Shown here: in pieces, positions 49,782-62,134 of the stretch
Position numbering within the stretch: position 1 is the first letter of the stretch
How the letters are laid out: each line of letters begins with the position of its first letter
DNA from: Actinomyces massiliensis 4401292
Lineage (GTDB): Bacteria > Actinomycetota > Actinomycetes > Actinomycetales > Actinomycetaceae
NCBI RefSeq assembly: GCF_000269805.1
Contig: NZ_JH711483.1
Span: forward strand, 564,081 to 628,080
Direction of reading: 5' to 3'
DNA: 64,000 bases
The notes under the pieces: model-generated
The model's input: the letters and a program-made list of their open reading frames with translations, nothing else
What the model was told of the DNA's origin: nothing
Database searches by the model: none
Made by a program: the position numbers and the translations under genes

Positions 49782-51254
49782 GTGCCCAACCTCCTGTCTC
49801 CCTCGACCCGCGGCTCCATCGACCTCCCTGCTGCAGATCTCGACTGGCTCCACCAGCTCATCGCCGATTGGCAGGTCATCGCCGATCTGTCGGTGTCCGA
49901 CCTGATGCTGTGGATTCGCACCGACACCGGCCGTTTCGTCGCCGCAGCGCATTGCCGGCCCGCCACCGGGGCCACCGTCCACCTCGAGGACGTCATCGGT
50001 CGGCGCATGCCCGTTGCTCGCGAGGCCGTGGCGCTGGAGACGCTCACGAGCGTGCAGGTCGTCGTGGCCGCGGATCCGGAGTGGACTGGCACGACTGCTG
50101 TGCGGGAGGAGTACGTGCCGGTGGTGCGCGACAGCGAGCCGATCGCCGTCGTCACCCGGGAGACCTCCGTCGGGGTCATGCGCGGCGGGCGAATCGTCCA
50201 TCAGGCCCAGGAGGACCTCGCCGATGCCCTGTGCCTCATGATCGCCCAGGGCGCCTTTCCGATTCGCGGTGCGGCCACCGGGGTGCGTCATGGCACGCCG
50301 CGCGTAGGAGACGGCGTCGTTCGCCTGGATGATGACGGCACCGTGGTGTACGCCTCGCCCAACGCGCGTTCCTGCTTCTACCGTCTGGGACTGACCGACG
50401 ATATCGACGGGCGCGTGCTCGCTGAGGCCGTCACCGCGATCATCCCCGAGCGCACGCCCGTGGAGGAGACGATGGCGGTTGTGCTCATGGGACGCCAGGC
50501 CTGGCTGGCCGAGGTCGAGGCCAGCGGCGTCTTCCTGTCGATTCGCTCCATACCCCTGCGCCGCGACGGCGAGCGCACCGGGGCGCTGCTGCTGGTGCGG
50601 GATGTCTCGGAGATCCGACGCCGCGAGCAGGCGCTGCTCAACAAGGACGCCACCATCCGTGAGATCCACCATCGCGTCAAGAACAACCTGCAGACGGTCT
50701 CCGCGCTGCTGCGCCTCCAGGGACGCCGCGCCACCAACGATGAGACGCGCGAGGCGCTGGCCGAGGCTGAGCGCCGTGTGGCCACCATTGCCACGGTGCA
50801 CGCCGCCCTGAGCCAGAACGTGGACGAGACCGTCGACTTCGATGAGGTCTTCGCCTCGGTGCTGCGCGGTGCTGCGGCCGTGGCGACCGCCGGCGGTCGT
50901 GTGACCACGCACATCGAGGGCACCTTCGGCGTGGTGCAGGCCGACGCCGCTCAGGCGCTGGCCACTGTGCTCGCCGAGCTGGTGACCAACGCCGTCGAGC
51001 ACGGGCTCGAGGACTGCGATGGGACCGTGACCGTTACCGCCGAGCGCGACGGTGATGATCTGACCGTCCATGTGATCGACGATGGGGTCGGCTTCGAACC
51101 TGGTACAGCGATGACGGGGCTGGGAACCCGGATCGTGAGCACCCTGGTGCACGGTGAGTTGCGCGGCATCATCGACTGGCAGCCCGTGACCGATCCGGCG
51201 CGGGGCGGGCACGGCACCGATGTCGTGGTGCGGGCTCGGCTCGCCCCCTCATGA
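49782..51254 (+). CDS. pdtaS: PdtaS-type sensor histidine kinase
   Basis: A 490-aa soluble kinase with an N-terminal GAF-like domain (~20-150), a PAS domain (~175-275) and a HisKA_2/HATPase core. The phosphorylated H-box is IREIHHRVKNNLQTVSALL (H296/H297) and the N-box is ELVTNAVEHG; the C-terminal ATP lid reads GVGFEPG and GLGTRIV. In mycobacteria PdtaS phosphorylates the RNA-binding antiterminator PdtaR; no pdtaR is in this window. As in mycobacteria it is adjacent to whiB1. Leaderless GTG start. Confidence 0.9.
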   Translation: MPNLLSPSTRGSIDLPAADLDWLHQLIADWQVIADLSVSDLMLWIRTDTGRFVAAAHCRPATGATVHLEDVIGRRMPVAREAVALETLTSVQVVVAADPEWTGTTAVREEYVPVVRDSEPIAVVTRETSVGVMRGGRIVHQAQEDLADALCLMIAQGAFPIRGAATGVRHGTPRVGDGVVRLDDDGTVVYASPNARSCFYRLGLTDDIDGRVLAEAVTAIIPERTPVEETMAVVLMGRQAWLAEVEASGVFLSIRSIPLRRDGERTGALLLVRDVSEIRRREQALLNKDATIREIHHRVKNNLQTVSALLRLQGRRATNDETREALAEAERRVATIATVHAALSQNVDETVDFDEVFASVLRGAAAVATAGGRVTTHIEGTFGVVQADAAQALATVLAELVTNAVEHGLEDCDGTVTVTAERDGDDLTVHVIDDGVGFEPGTAMTGLGTRIVSTLVHGELRGIIDWQPVTDPARGGHGTDVVVRARLAPS

Positions 51255-51292
51255 TCGCGACGATAGGTGATAGCGACTTGCTCCCATACGAG

Positions 51293-51324
51293 ACGCCCGT
51301 CGGATCATCAGAGGCGACGGGCGT
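51293..51324. terminator. Hairpin between convergent pdtaS and whiB1
   Basis: A 10-bp perfect stem (ACGCCCGTCG, 51293-51302, with 51315-51324) and a 12-nt loop. It lies between the two convergent 3' ends and could serve both. Confidence 0.65.
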
Positions 51325-51351
51325 AGCGGCTGCGCGAGGGCGGGTGAGGCG

Positions 51352-51600
51352 TCAGGAGGAGCGGCGGGCACGAGCTGCCCGGCGCTTGAGGGAGCGGCGC
51401 TCATCCTCGCTCATGCCTCCCCACACACCAGCGTCCTGACCGTTCTCCAGGGCCCATTTCAAACAGGTGTCGACGACCTCGCAGCGGGCGCACACCTCTT
51501 TAGCCTCGGCGATCTGGGCGATGGCCGGGCCGGTGTTGCCGACGGGGAAGAAGAGCTCCGGGTCAACCGTGAGACATGCTGCCTGGCTGCGCCAGTCCAT
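51352..51600 (-). CDS. whiB1: WhiB1-like iron-sulfur transcription factor
   Basis: An 82-aa Wbl protein with the four cluster-ligating cysteines C9, C37, C40 and C46 and the GVWGG turn (58-62), followed by a basic DNA-binding tail (RRSLKRRAARARR). In mycobacteria WhiB1 is essential and binds the primary sigma factor, sensing nitric oxide. GGGAG 5 nt before the ATG supports the start. Its 222-bp upstream region (51601-51822) holds no gene and probably the whiB1 promoter. Confidence 0.95.
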   Translation of the reverse strand: MDWRSQAACLTVDPELFFPVGNTGPAIAQIAEAKEVCARCEVVDTCLKWALENGQDAGVWGGMSEDERRSLKRRAARARRSS

Positions 51601-51822
51601 GAGGGCTCCCTTCGAGGCTACGTACCGCGACCGCTCTGCGCCCGTTGTCTCGAGTCATGTGTGAGGATGAGCAACAGGCCGTCGCTTCCTGAGGAAACTT
51701 TCACACGCGTGCGCAGGTGTGGCAAGAGTTCAACAGTGAGAGGTGCGTCGACAGCCTGTCATCATGCTCACAGGCGCGAACCTTTGATTCTGAGCGCTTC
51801 GAGACCATGGCGCGGCTCGATC

Positions 51823-54800
51823 TCAGTCAGCGGCCTTACTGGCGTCATTGGTGACCTGAAGCGGAAGCGCACTCGTTCTGGAGATCAGGACTCCTCGCCC
51901 CGGGGCCGTCAGCGCCCGCGGATCGACCATCGGCCTCAGGGAGCGCCCCGCCGCTTGTGAGGCCGGGCCGATTCCGGGCCACAGCACAACCAGGTCGCCG
52001 CGCTCGCGCAGAGTGGCCAGCGGGCCTCGATAGGTTCCCACGGCACGATCAGTGCTTGCCGAGGCCAGGACCGAGCGCCCGGCCCGCAGGGCCTCCTCCA
52101 CCTGGGCATGCACGGCCGCCTCGGCCATGTCGAGGTCGTCGACCACCAGGATTTCCTCGTCCGATATCTCACGTAACTCGCGGCGACAGCGCTGTAGCGC
52201 ACGCAGAGTTGTCGTACGGCCCGACCCCGGCGGCCCGATCACGAGCACGCATCCGCGGGGGACCGGCAGGGGCAGCGCGTCGTCCCCGCCCACTGCCCAT
52301 GTTCCGGGAGCGGGCGGCACCGCACGGGGGATCGTGGCCAGCCGATGCGTCGGGCGCGCCGGAGCCCTCCTGGGCGCGCGCGGAATAACGACCTGGGCGG
52401 TCAGGGCGTGCTCCGCATCGGTGGCTCCGTCGAGGATCACGCCCCGTCCGGGGCTCGAACCCGTCACCACTCCGCGCGGCAGACCCGCGACTGCGGCCTG
52501 AGCGGGCTGCGGCGCTCCGAGCACCAGGTGCAGTCCGATCCGGGCTGCCCACCTCGCTCCGGCCATGGCCAGCGGAGCGGTCAGGACCAGCCCTGTGCGC
52601 GTTGCGGGGGCCGTGCGCACAACGATCTCGAGCAGGGCCTGCCCCTCACCCGGGCCCAGCACCTCGTCCACGGCGGACGTCATCGCGTCGACATCGTCGA
52701 TGACGAGCAGTTCGCCGGCCAGCTCCCCGGACACCGCGAGCGACCACAGTCGCGCCAGACGCCGCGGATCCTCCGGTCCGACAACAGTGCCCAGGCCAGG
52801 ACCGGTGATCGCCGCCAGTTGAGGGGGCATCGCCCCTGCCACGCACAGCGATACCGCTAGGTTCGTCTCCAGAGCCGAGGTCACCACTGTGAGCGCCGTT
52901 GTCGTGCGCCCCGAGCCCGGTGAGCCGAAGACTCCTAGGGGCCGGTCCACGGACCAGCGCCAGTGCCCCAGCCGTTGCTCCCGGGGGTGGTCGGTGGCGG
53001 CCAGAATCGGACCGTCGGCAGGGCTCGTGGCCGGGCCCAGTGCCGCCGCTTCTTCCGCACTGATGGACGTCGGCAGGGGCGGAGCCCAGGGGCGCCACGG
53101 CGGGGAGGAGTTCTTGGTGGCGGCACGCACCTCGGCCACGAGCGCCTCCAGGTGCGACGTGCTCCCGCACCAGGGGGCTTGAGCCGGTCCGCCCTCATCG
53201 GCGGGATCCGAGCCCACGACCAGGACACGCCCGGGATGCGGCTCGAGGGCTGCGGCGCCGTCGTGGCCCAGGACGTCACGCGAGTCCCCGGCATCAAGGA
53301 CTCTTAGGCATACGCGCAGCGTCGTATTGGCACGAATGACCGGTGAAACTGCTCCTGCGGGCCGCTGTGTGGCCAGGATCAGGTGGATTCCCAGGCTGCG
53401 GCCCTGGGCGGCCACACGCACGAGGGAATCCAGGATATCGGGATGCTGACTCGCGAGCGTGGCGAACTCGTCGACCACCACGACGAGTCTGGGTGGTGCC
53501 TGGACCGAGGATGTCGAGCCCCTTGTCGAGCCCTTCGCCGGGCCCATTGTTGAGCTCAGCGCCGTCACGTCCTTCGCGCCGGCCCGGGCCAGAAGCCGCT
53601 CACGGCGCTGCACTTCAGCCTCCAGGGAGGCGAGTGCCCGGGCGGTCGCCGCCGGATCGAGGTCGGTGAGCACCCCAGCGGTGTGAGGCAGATCGGCCAG
53701 CGGCCCGAACGCGGCCCCTCCCTTGTAATCGACCAGAATCAGGGCGAGGCGCGAGGGCGGCAGATCGAGGGCGAGCTGGAACAGCCAGGCGATCAGCAGC
53801 TCGGACTTGCCCGATCCGGTTGTGCCCGCCACGAGCGCATGCGGGCCGTCACTGACCAGATCGGCGCGCACCGCCCCCTCGCCGCGGATTTGGTGCATTC
53901 GGCGCATTCCGAGCACTGCCGGGAGCGCGTCGGGCCCACCGCGGGACTGCTTGAGGCGCCAGTGCGCCCCGATCCCGTCACGATCCACCCTTCCGGTGAC
54001 GTCCTCCAGAACGACGTCGTCAGGTAGCGCGCTGTCATCGAGAGCGCTTTCCGCGGTGATCCCGATGAGCTCGCATGCCGCCTCCCACCAGCGATCGCTC
54101 AGGATCGGAAGGTTCGCCGGGGCGGCGCGCACGGTGCCGGCTCGCCCCGGCGGGGCTCCGGAAGCGACCAGTAGCTCCGCGCCGTGCACGGCCGCCTCAC
54201 GACCCCAGACGAGGCGATATCCCTGGTCGGTCACGGTGATGCGCGCTTGTCTCCTGGCTGCAAGCTGGGCGATCCACCACCGCGCCGCGGTCTGTGCGCC
54301 TGGGCCGGTCAGCGCCGTGCGCTGGCCGGGGGACAGGTCGAGCAGCTCAGTGCGTCTACGGTGCCATAGCCAGGCGGAGCGCGGACCCTCGGCTGCGGCG
54401 CTACCCGCCCGGTCATCAGAGTGCACGGCCAGCGACAACAGCAGGGAGGCCGGGTCGGGTGTCCGCTTGTGCCAGCCTGTTCCTCTTGTCCTCCTGCTGC
54501 GGCCGTGATCGCCGCCGGGGAGCATCGACCCCAATCGCATCACGGCCATCAACACCATGGGCGCCATGGCCAGTAACCCGTATGCGCCCCGCCCCGTCAT
54601 GCGCATGGCGGCAACCGCCACGATGAGGAGTATGAGCATGCCGGGAATCATCGCCATGCGCATCCAGCGGTTCCGGGAGCGCTTGGCGGGGGCTGGGACC
54701 GTGAGGTTGCGGGGTCGGCGTCGCAGCTCCAGGACGGTGTCGCCCACCAGGATGAGCGCGCCTTCACGGCAACGGGCTGGGCGGGCTCCCAGCCCCCGCC

Positions 54801-55134
54801 ACCAGAACCGCCGGCGTACACGGGTGCCGTTGGCCGATCCGGCATCGTTGATGCGTACCGCCCGGGCTTCGACAGTGACCGTCAGGTGGCGCCGCGATAC
54901 GGCGGGGTCGGTCAGGACCTCGCCACGGCCGAGCGCACCTTTCGTCGGCACCGGCAGGATCAGTCCCGCATCCGGTCCCGCGAGTACTGCCAGATGCCAG
55001 AGTCGCGATAAAGCATCTTTGGCAGCCCGAGTGCTCGCATGCGGCACCTCGGCCGCCGATTCGCGCACGGGGCTGTGAGTGAGGGCGGCGGGGGAGGACG
55101 GGGGCATGACATGAGAGTGACCCAGCCGGTGCAC
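51823..55134 (-). CDS. Orphan FHA-FtsK/SpoIIIE ATPase (EssC/EccC-like)
   Basis: This 1103-aa protein has an FHA domain (~68-106, with SRRHL and SANGTRV), two transmembrane helices (~161-178 and 184-199) and three FtsK/SpoIIIE-type ATPase modules. Module 1 has an intact Walker A GTTGSGKSE (437-445) and Walker B VVVVDEF (551-557). Modules 2 (737-745) and 3 (967-975) read GSGRTTT, with arginine replacing the Walker lysine. This is the layout of type VII secretion motors (EssC/EccC), but no WXG100, EccB, EccD or mycosin gene is nearby. No Shine-Dalgarno is evident, so ATG 55134 or 55107 could start it. A DNA-pumping role cannot be excluded. Confidence 0.82.
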   Translation of the reverse strand: MHRLGHSHVMPPSSPAALTHSPVRESAAEVPHASTRAAKDALSRLWHLAVLAGPDAGLILPVPTKGALGRGEVLTDPAVSRRHLTVTVEARAVRINDAGSANGTRVRRRFWWRGLGARPARCREGALILVGDTVLELRRRPRNLTVPAPAKRSRNRWMRMAMIPGMLILLIVAVAAMRMTGRGAYGLLAMAPMVLMAVMRLGSMLPGGDHGRSRRTRGTGWHKRTPDPASLLLSLAVHSDDRAGSAAAEGPRSAWLWHRRRTELLDLSPGQRTALTGPGAQTAARWWIAQLAARRQARITVTDQGYRLVWGREAAVHGAELLVASGAPPGRAGTVRAAPANLPILSDRWWEAACELIGITAESALDDSALPDDVVLEDVTGRVDRDGIGAHWRLKQSRGGPDALPAVLGMRRMHQIRGEGAVRADLVSDGPHALVAGTTGSGKSELLIAWLFQLALDLPPSRLALILVDYKGGAAFGPLADLPHTAGVLTDLDPAATARALASLEAEVQRRERLLARAGAKDVTALSSTMGPAKGSTRGSTSSVQAPPRLVVVVDEFATLASQHPDILDSLVRVAAQGRSLGIHLILATQRPAGAVSPVIRANTTLRVCLRVLDAGDSRDVLGHDGAAALEPHPGRVLVVGSDPADEGGPAQAPWCGSTSHLEALVAEVRAATKNSSPPWRPWAPPLPTSISAEEAAALGPATSPADGPILAATDHPREQRLGHWRWSVDRPLGVFGSPGSGRTTTALTVVTSALETNLAVSLCVAGAMPPQLAAITGPGLGTVVGPEDPRRLARLWSLAVSGELAGELLVIDDVDAMTSAVDEVLGPGEGQALLEIVVRTAPATRTGLVLTAPLAMAGARWAARIGLHLVLGAPQPAQAAVAGLPRGVVTGSSPGRGVILDGATDAEHALTAQVVIPRAPRRAPARPTHRLATIPRAVPPAPGTWAVGGDDALPLPVPRGCVLVIGPPGSGRTTTLRALQRCRRELREISDEEILVVDDLDMAEAAVHAQVEEALRAGRSVLASASTDRAVGTYRGPLATLRERGDLVVLWPGIGPASQAAGRSLRPMVDPRALTAPGRGVLISRTSALPLQVTNDASKAAD

Positions 55135-55356
55135 TGCGCGCAGAGGGGTTGTGATCGGGGGAGCCCTGCTTATGCACGAACATGGCTTGTGGAGCCCGGT
55201 GCGCGGATGCCGCCGTCATCATCCGGCCCTCGAGTTCCACCGGGCTCTCCGGCGGCTCCGATGACCCACGATTACGACTGCTGATGCCGTTGTCCTGAGC
55301 GTGCCACGGATGAGCCCTTCACTGATGGGTGCGCAATCCACATCGGGTTGGGATGA

Positions 55357-57819
<2,463 letters not shown>

Positions 57820-57860
57820 CCATCCCCTTCTAGAGCTCTCCTGCTCTTCACGCTCTTCAC

Positions 57861-57940
57861 GCCGAGATCGGTCCGGTTCCGCGCCGAGATCGGTCCGGTT
57901 CCGCCGCGAGATCGGTCCGGTTCCGGCTCGAGATCGGTCC
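57861..57940. repeat. 22-bp tandem repeat, four copies (CGAGATCGGTC family)
   Basis: CGAGATCGG starts at 57863, 57885, 57907 and 57929, exactly 22 bp apart; three copies share GAGATCGGTCCGGTTCCG. The array begins about 40 bp after the ligA stop. It is the largest of three related arrays in the window. Within each unit CCGA and TCGG form a short dyad around GA. Confidence 0.92.
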
Positions 57941-58019
57941 AAACCCGCTCAGCGCGGAGAACCTGCGGGATCTACAAGCGGAGGAGCGCGAGTGCGTGAA
58001 AGGGCTTCTGCTGTAGAAA

Positions 58020-58053
58020 TGGCCCGCCACCACAGCATGTGGGCGGCGGGCCA
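58020..58053 (-). terminator. Terminator hairpin of the L,D-transpeptidase gene
   Basis: TGGCCCGCC (58020-58028) pairs with 58045-58053, and an inner CCACA/TGTGG stem closes on a 3-nt loop. On the minus strand it follows the transpeptidase stop by about 60 bp and is followed by TTTC. Confidence 0.7.
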
Positions 58054-58110
58054 GTTCCGTTGTGATGATTCGAGCGAGTCGAGTGAGAAGGCGATTCTGA
58101 GGATCAGCTC

Positions 58111-59982
58111 TCAGAAGTGACTGGTGACTGTCGTGCCTTTCTCCGCCCAGTTGTAGATCCAGTGGGCCTCATCCACCGGCATGTTGAGGCAGCCGTGCGA
58201 GTCGGAGTACCCGAAGCTGCTCCTCCAGTACGCGCCGTGGAGTGCGTAGCCCTGATAGAAGTACGAGATCCACGGCACGTTTTCGGTCTCGTAGTTCGAG
58301 CCATCGGCATTCTCTCCGCGCATCGTCTGCGTCTCGTTCTGCTGGTAGATGCGGTAGGTGCCGGTCACGGTCGGAGTTGCGGCTGCGCCGTCCACGACGC
58401 TGACAGGCCCATGGACGACCGTGGCCCCCTCGTAAGCGGTCACGGTCTTGCTCGACAGATTGATATCGATCCACTTCTCGCCGTCGGTGGCCTGGTAGGG
58501 CAGGTTCTCCGCACCAGCGGCGATCTTGCGCTCCTCCCAGGTTGCTTTGAGCTCCTTGGTCTCGAAGGAGCCGGAGTAGGACTTCCCGCCGGAGAGCGCG
58601 TCGACGATACCTTCATCGACCGTATCCGCGTTGGTGACCTCACGGCCGTCGACCGCGTCGACGCTGATGGCCACCTCCTTGCCCTGCGAATCGACGTTGC
58701 GCTTGCCGGTGACCGGCTCCTCGTTGACGTCCTCGACCTGAGCGTCGACCCACTCCGAGACCTTGCTGCTGTTCACGCTGATCGTCGGAGCTGCGGACTC
58801 GCTTGCGGTCACCGTGATCCACGAGGCCTTCGTGGCATTGTCGGCGGTGTAGGACTCGTCGTCGGCACCGGTCACCGTGACATCCTGCGTCACCCACCCA
58901 TTGGCCTTGTCGGCAACAGTCTGCGCATCGGCATCGGAGACGGCGGGGGCCTTGGTCTCGTAGGTCACCGAGACGTCGGCGGACGACAACGAGGTCGCAG
59001 CGGTGGCGGCGGCATTCTTCAGGGCATCCGAGTCCACGCTGGTGCCCTCGGAGCCCGGTGAGACCACGAACGTGGTGTTCTCGTCGTCGAGCGTGATGCT
59101 TGCATTGCGAGCGACGGCCTGATCCGCCGGGATGAGGGACTCGGCGTAGGCCGTGGTGACGGAGTCGTCGGTGGTTGTGACCACCGTGACCTGCCCATCG
59201 GACAAGAGGGCCGTGAAGCGGTCCGGCACGCTCTCACCGCGTGCCATCACCGTGTCGGCGGTCGCCTCGGCATCAATGGTTGTCCCCAGATCCGCTAGCG
59301 TGGCGGTGGTGGTCACATCCCCGCTGATATTGACGCTGGCGTTGCCGGCCTTGTTCTTGATGGCGTCGACGATGTCGTCGCGGCTCATCCCGGCGACGTC
59401 CATCCCCGCGACCGTCGTTCCGGGCACGGCGACATCCTCGTAGTGGGCCGCGTAGGCGTATCCGCCCGCGCCGACGCAGACCAGCAAGAGTGCGCCTGCG
59501 CCGGCCAACATGGGCCACCGGCGATGGCGCTTGGCGGAGGCGATGTGAGGGGCGGCTGCCGCAGGAGCGACGGGGGCGGCCGCGGGGGCTTCGAAGCCGT
59601 TCGAGGGAGCCTCGGCGACGGGTGGCAGCCCTGCGAATCCGGGGAATCCTGGCTCCCCTTCATGAGCCCCGGGGGCGGGCGCGATCGCATCGGCCGCGAC
59701 CGGGTTGCTCTCAGCCGAGCCGCTCTCGGCACCACTGGCGGGCGTCGGCGTTGTAAAGGCCGACTCGGGGGTCGGCCCCGAGCTCGGGGACGTGTGAGTT
59801 GGGAGCGCAGGGGCCGTGGCTTCAGCGGCTGAGGGAGGGCTCATCACGGTAGTCGCGCCGTAGGAGGCGCTTTCGGCGGACATGTTGCCTCCCGCTGACG
59901 CCTCTGACGCAGGCGCATCGTTCGGAGGCGGCATCTCCTCGACCACCGGTGGCGAGCCAGGGGTGAAGTCTTCCGTAGGCAT
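58111..59982 (-). CDS. L,D-transpeptidase (YkuD) with PG-binding modules
   Basis: A 623-aa cell-wall enzyme that makes 3-3 crosslinks or attaches proteins to peptidoglycan. It has a long Pro/Ala-rich cytoplasmic segment (1-150), one transmembrane helix (~157-177), VanW/PG_binding_4-like repeats (~180-490) and a C-terminal YkuD domain. The catalytic motif is HGAYWRSSFG followed by SDSHGCLNMP with H596 and Cys598. ATG 59982 was chosen for the GAGG 4 nt upstream; the frame is open to 60108. A promoter at 60058-60086 and a terminator hairpin flank it as a single gene. Confidence 0.92.
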   Translation of the reverse strand: MPTEDFTPGSPPVVEEMPPPNDAPASEASAGGNMSAESASYGATTVMSPPSAAEATAPALPTHTSPSSGPTPESAFTTPTPASGAESGSAESNPVAADAIAPAPGAHEGEPGFPGFAGLPPVAEAPSNGFEAPAAAPVAPAAAAPHIASAKRHRRWPMLAGAGALLLVCVGAGGYAYAAHYEDVAVPGTTVAGMDVAGMSRDDIVDAIKNKAGNASVNISGDVTTTATLADLGTTIDAEATADTVMARGESVPDRFTALLSDGQVTVVTTTDDSVTTAYAESLIPADQAVARNASITLDDENTTFVVSPGSEGTSVDSDALKNAAATAATSLSSADVSVTYETKAPAVSDADAQTVADKANGWVTQDVTVTGADDESYTADNATKASWITVTASESAAPTISVNSSKVSEWVDAQVEDVNEEPVTGKRNVDSQGKEVAISVDAVDGREVTNADTVDEGIVDALSGGKSYSGSFETKELKATWEERKIAAGAENLPYQATDGEKWIDINLSSKTVTAYEGATVVHGPVSVVDGAAATPTVTGTYRIYQQNETQTMRGENADGSNYETENVPWISYFYQGYALHGAYWRSSFGYSDSHGCLNMPVDEAHWIYNWAEKGTTVTSHF

Positions 59983-60057
59983 TGATCCTCGTCCTGAGCA
60001 GCGCGCATGCGGCCGCCCTGTCATGGCTCCCGTCCGGTTCTGAGAGCTTTGGGCTCC

Positions 60058-60086
60058 ATGACAGCGGTCGGTCGTTGGAATGTCAA
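60058..60086 (-). promoter_or_regulatory. Promoter of the L,D-transpeptidase gene
   Basis: Minus-strand consensus -35 TTGACA (60086-60081), a 17-bp spacer and TGTCAT (60063-60058). The predicted 5' UTR is about 70 nt. It lies in the 305-bp divergent gap 59983-60287, which otherwise contains only the gatC promoter. Confidence 0.6.
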
Positions 60087-60275
60087 CGGTAAGTACTGCC
60101 CATGTCATGTGACCTCACGCATGAACGTTGAAATTACAGCGTTCCGCAGATGAAATATCCCGGTGAGAGGTGCTTGTGCGACACGCCGTTGTCAGGTTCG
60201 GCCCACTGGCACCGGCCGGTCGGGGACTGCTCTCACGATGTGTCCGGATGGGGCCGCGGCTTGGATGCACCCGGA

Positions 60276-60281
60276 TACACT
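60276..60281 (+). promoter_or_regulatory. -10 element for leaderless gatCAB mRNA
   Basis: TACACT, six nt (CTGCCC), then the gatC ATG at 60288. No Shine-Dalgarno precedes it, whereas gatB has GGAGGAGG. Confidence 0.6.
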
Positions 60282-60287
60282 CTGCCC

Positions 60288-60593
60288 ATGTCTGCCATCT
60301 CCTCCGACGAGGTCGCCCGTGTTGCGGCGCTCGCGCGGGTGGCGCTGAGCGAGGAGGAGGTGACGCGTCTGGCCGGCGAGCTGGACGCCGTCGCCTCGTC
60401 CTTCGCCCGGGTCACCAGCGTTGTGACGCCCGACCTGCCCGCCACCTCGCACCCCGTGCCCCTGAACAATGTGCTTCGAGAAGACGCACCCGGCCCGACG
60501 CTCGACGTCGATGAGCTACTCTCCGGCGCTCCCGCGGCCGAGGACTCCATGTTCCTCGTCCCCCAGATCCTGGGGGAGGACTCCGCCTCATGA
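60288..60593 (+). CDS. gatC: Asp-tRNA(Asn)/Glu-tRNA(Gln) amidotransferase subunit C
   Basis: GatC (101 aa) stabilises the GatA-GatB interface. It has [20 protein letters not shown] and the conserved [11 protein letters not shown] (ending near residue 68), typical of the family. The ATG at 60288 was chosen from family length and the TACACT element; the reading frame is open back to 60150. It overlaps gatA by 4 nt. Confidence 0.94.
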   Translation: MSAISSDEVARVAALARVALSEEEVTRLAGELDAVASSFARVTSVVTPDLPATSHPVPLNNVLREDAPGPTLDVDELLSGAPAAEDSMFLVPQILGEDSAS

Positions 60594-62134
60594 GCACCAC
60601 CGGGACGAATCCACTGATCCGCCGCTCGGCCGCCGAGCAGGCGGCCGCCCTCGCGGCCGGGGAGGTCTCCTCGCGAGAACTCACCGCTGCCCACCTGGAG
60701 CGCATCGAGGCGGTCGACGGCGCCGTCAACGCCTTCCTCGACATCGATGCCGAGCGGGCCCTCGCCCAGGCCGACGCCGCGGACGCCGAGCGGGCCGAGG
60801 CGGCCCGGGACGGCCGTCAGATGCCCGAGCTCACCGGCGTGCCCGTGGCCGTCAAGGACCTCATCGTCACCCGCGGGCAGGTCACCACTGCCGCGTCCAA
60901 GATCCTCCAGGGCTGGGTGCCGCCCTACGACGCCACCCTGGTGCGCAACCTGCACGCCGCCCACACCCCGATCCTGGGCAAGACCAACCTGGATGAGTTC
61001 GCCATGGGCGGCTCCACCGAGCACTCCGCCTTCGGCCGGACCTCCAACCCGTGGGACCTGGGCCGCATCCCCGGGGGCTCCTCAGGGGGATCGGCCGCCG
61101 CCGTCGGGACGTTCGAGGCGCCGCTGGCCGTGGGCACCGACACGGGCGGATCGATCCGCCAGCCCGCCGCCGTCACCGGGACCGTGGGAGTCAAGCCCAC
61201 CTATGGGACGGTCTCCCGCTTCGGCGTCATCGCCATGGCGTCCTCGTTGGACACCCCCGGCCCCATGGCCCGCACCGTGCTGGACACCGCCCTCCTCCAC
61301 GACGTCCTGGCCTCCCACGACCCGCTTGACTCCACATCCCTGGCGGACGCGCCGCGCGGTATGGCCGGAGTCGTGCGCGCCGCCCAGGAGGGACGCGACC
61401 TGAGCGGGCTTCGCGTGGGCGTCATCGCCGAGCTCGACGGCGGCGAGGGCTACCACGACGGCGTCGTCGCCTCCTTCCACAGCGCCCTGGAGCTGCTTCA
61501 GGCCGCCGGGGCACAGATCGAGACCGTCTCCCTGCCGCATCTGGAGTACGCGCTGGACGCCTACTACCTCATCATGCCCGCCGAGGCCTCCTCCAACCTG
61601 GCCCGCTACGACGGCATGCGCTACGGCCTGCGGGTCGAGCCCGCCGAGGGCCCCGTCACCGCTGAAACCGTCATGGCGGCCACCCGCGGCGCCGGCTTCG
61701 GCGACGAGGTCAAGCGGCGCATCATCCTGGGCACCCATGTACTGTCCGCCGGCTATTACGATGCCTACTACGGCTCGGCTCAGAAGGTGCGCACCCTCGT
61801 TCAGCGCGACTTCGCCGCCGCCTGGGACAAGGCGGACATCCTGGTCTCGCCCACTGCCCCGGTGACGGCCTACCGATTCGGGGAGAAGGACGACCCTCTG
61901 GCCATGTACAAGCTGGACGTCACCACGATCCCGGCGAATCTTGCGGGCGTGCCCGGCATGAGCCTGCCCTCGGGCCTGAGTGACGACGGGCTGCCGGTCG
62001 GCTTCCAGATCCTGGCGCCGCAGCGGGCCGATGACCGGCTCTACCGCGCCGGCGCGGTCCTGGAGGCCGCACTCGAGGAGACATGGGGGGCGCCGCTGCT
62101 GTCGCGGGCCCCCGAGCTGGAGGAGGCACGATGA
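60590..62134 (+). CDS. gatA: Asp-tRNA(Asn)/Glu-tRNA(Gln) amidotransferase subunit A
   Basis: GatA releases ammonia from glutamine and feeds it to GatB. The 514-aa amidase-signature enzyme has the Ser-cisSer-Lys triad: K89 (VAVKDLIV), S164 ([10 protein letters not shown]) and S188 ([12 protein letters not shown]). The length and motif spacing are normal. It is coupled to gatC and gatB by 4-nt overlaps. Confidence 0.97.
   Translation: MSTTGTNPLIRRSAAEQAAALAAGEVSSRELTAAHLERIEAVDGAVNAFLDIDAERALAQADAADAERAEAARDGRQMPELTGVPVAVKDLIVTRGQVTTAASKILQGWVPPYDATLVRNLHAAHTPILGKTNLDEFAMGGSTEHSAFGRTSNPWDLGRIPGGSSGGSAAAVGTFEAPLAVGTDTGGSIRQPAAVTGTVGVKPTYGTVSRFGVIAMASSLDTPGPMARTVLDTALLHDVLASHDPLDSTSLADAPRGMAGVVRAAQEGRDLSGLRVGVIAELDGGEGYHDGVVASFHSALELLQAAGAQIETVSLPHLEYALDAYYLIMPAEASSNLARYDGMRYGLRVEPAEGPVTAETVMAATRGAGFGDEVKRRIILGTHVLSAGYYDAYYGSAQKVRTLVQRDFAAAWDKADILVSPTAPVTAYRFGEKDDPLAMYKLDVTTIPANLAGVPGMSLPSGLSDDGLPVGFQILAPQRADDRLYRAGAVLEAALEETWGAPLLSRAPELEEAR

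Noticed and set aside
51690-51725. CRP-like site upstream of whiB1
   Set aside because: CACAC and GTGTG are present but do not form TGTGA-N6-TCACA, so the match was considered too weak.
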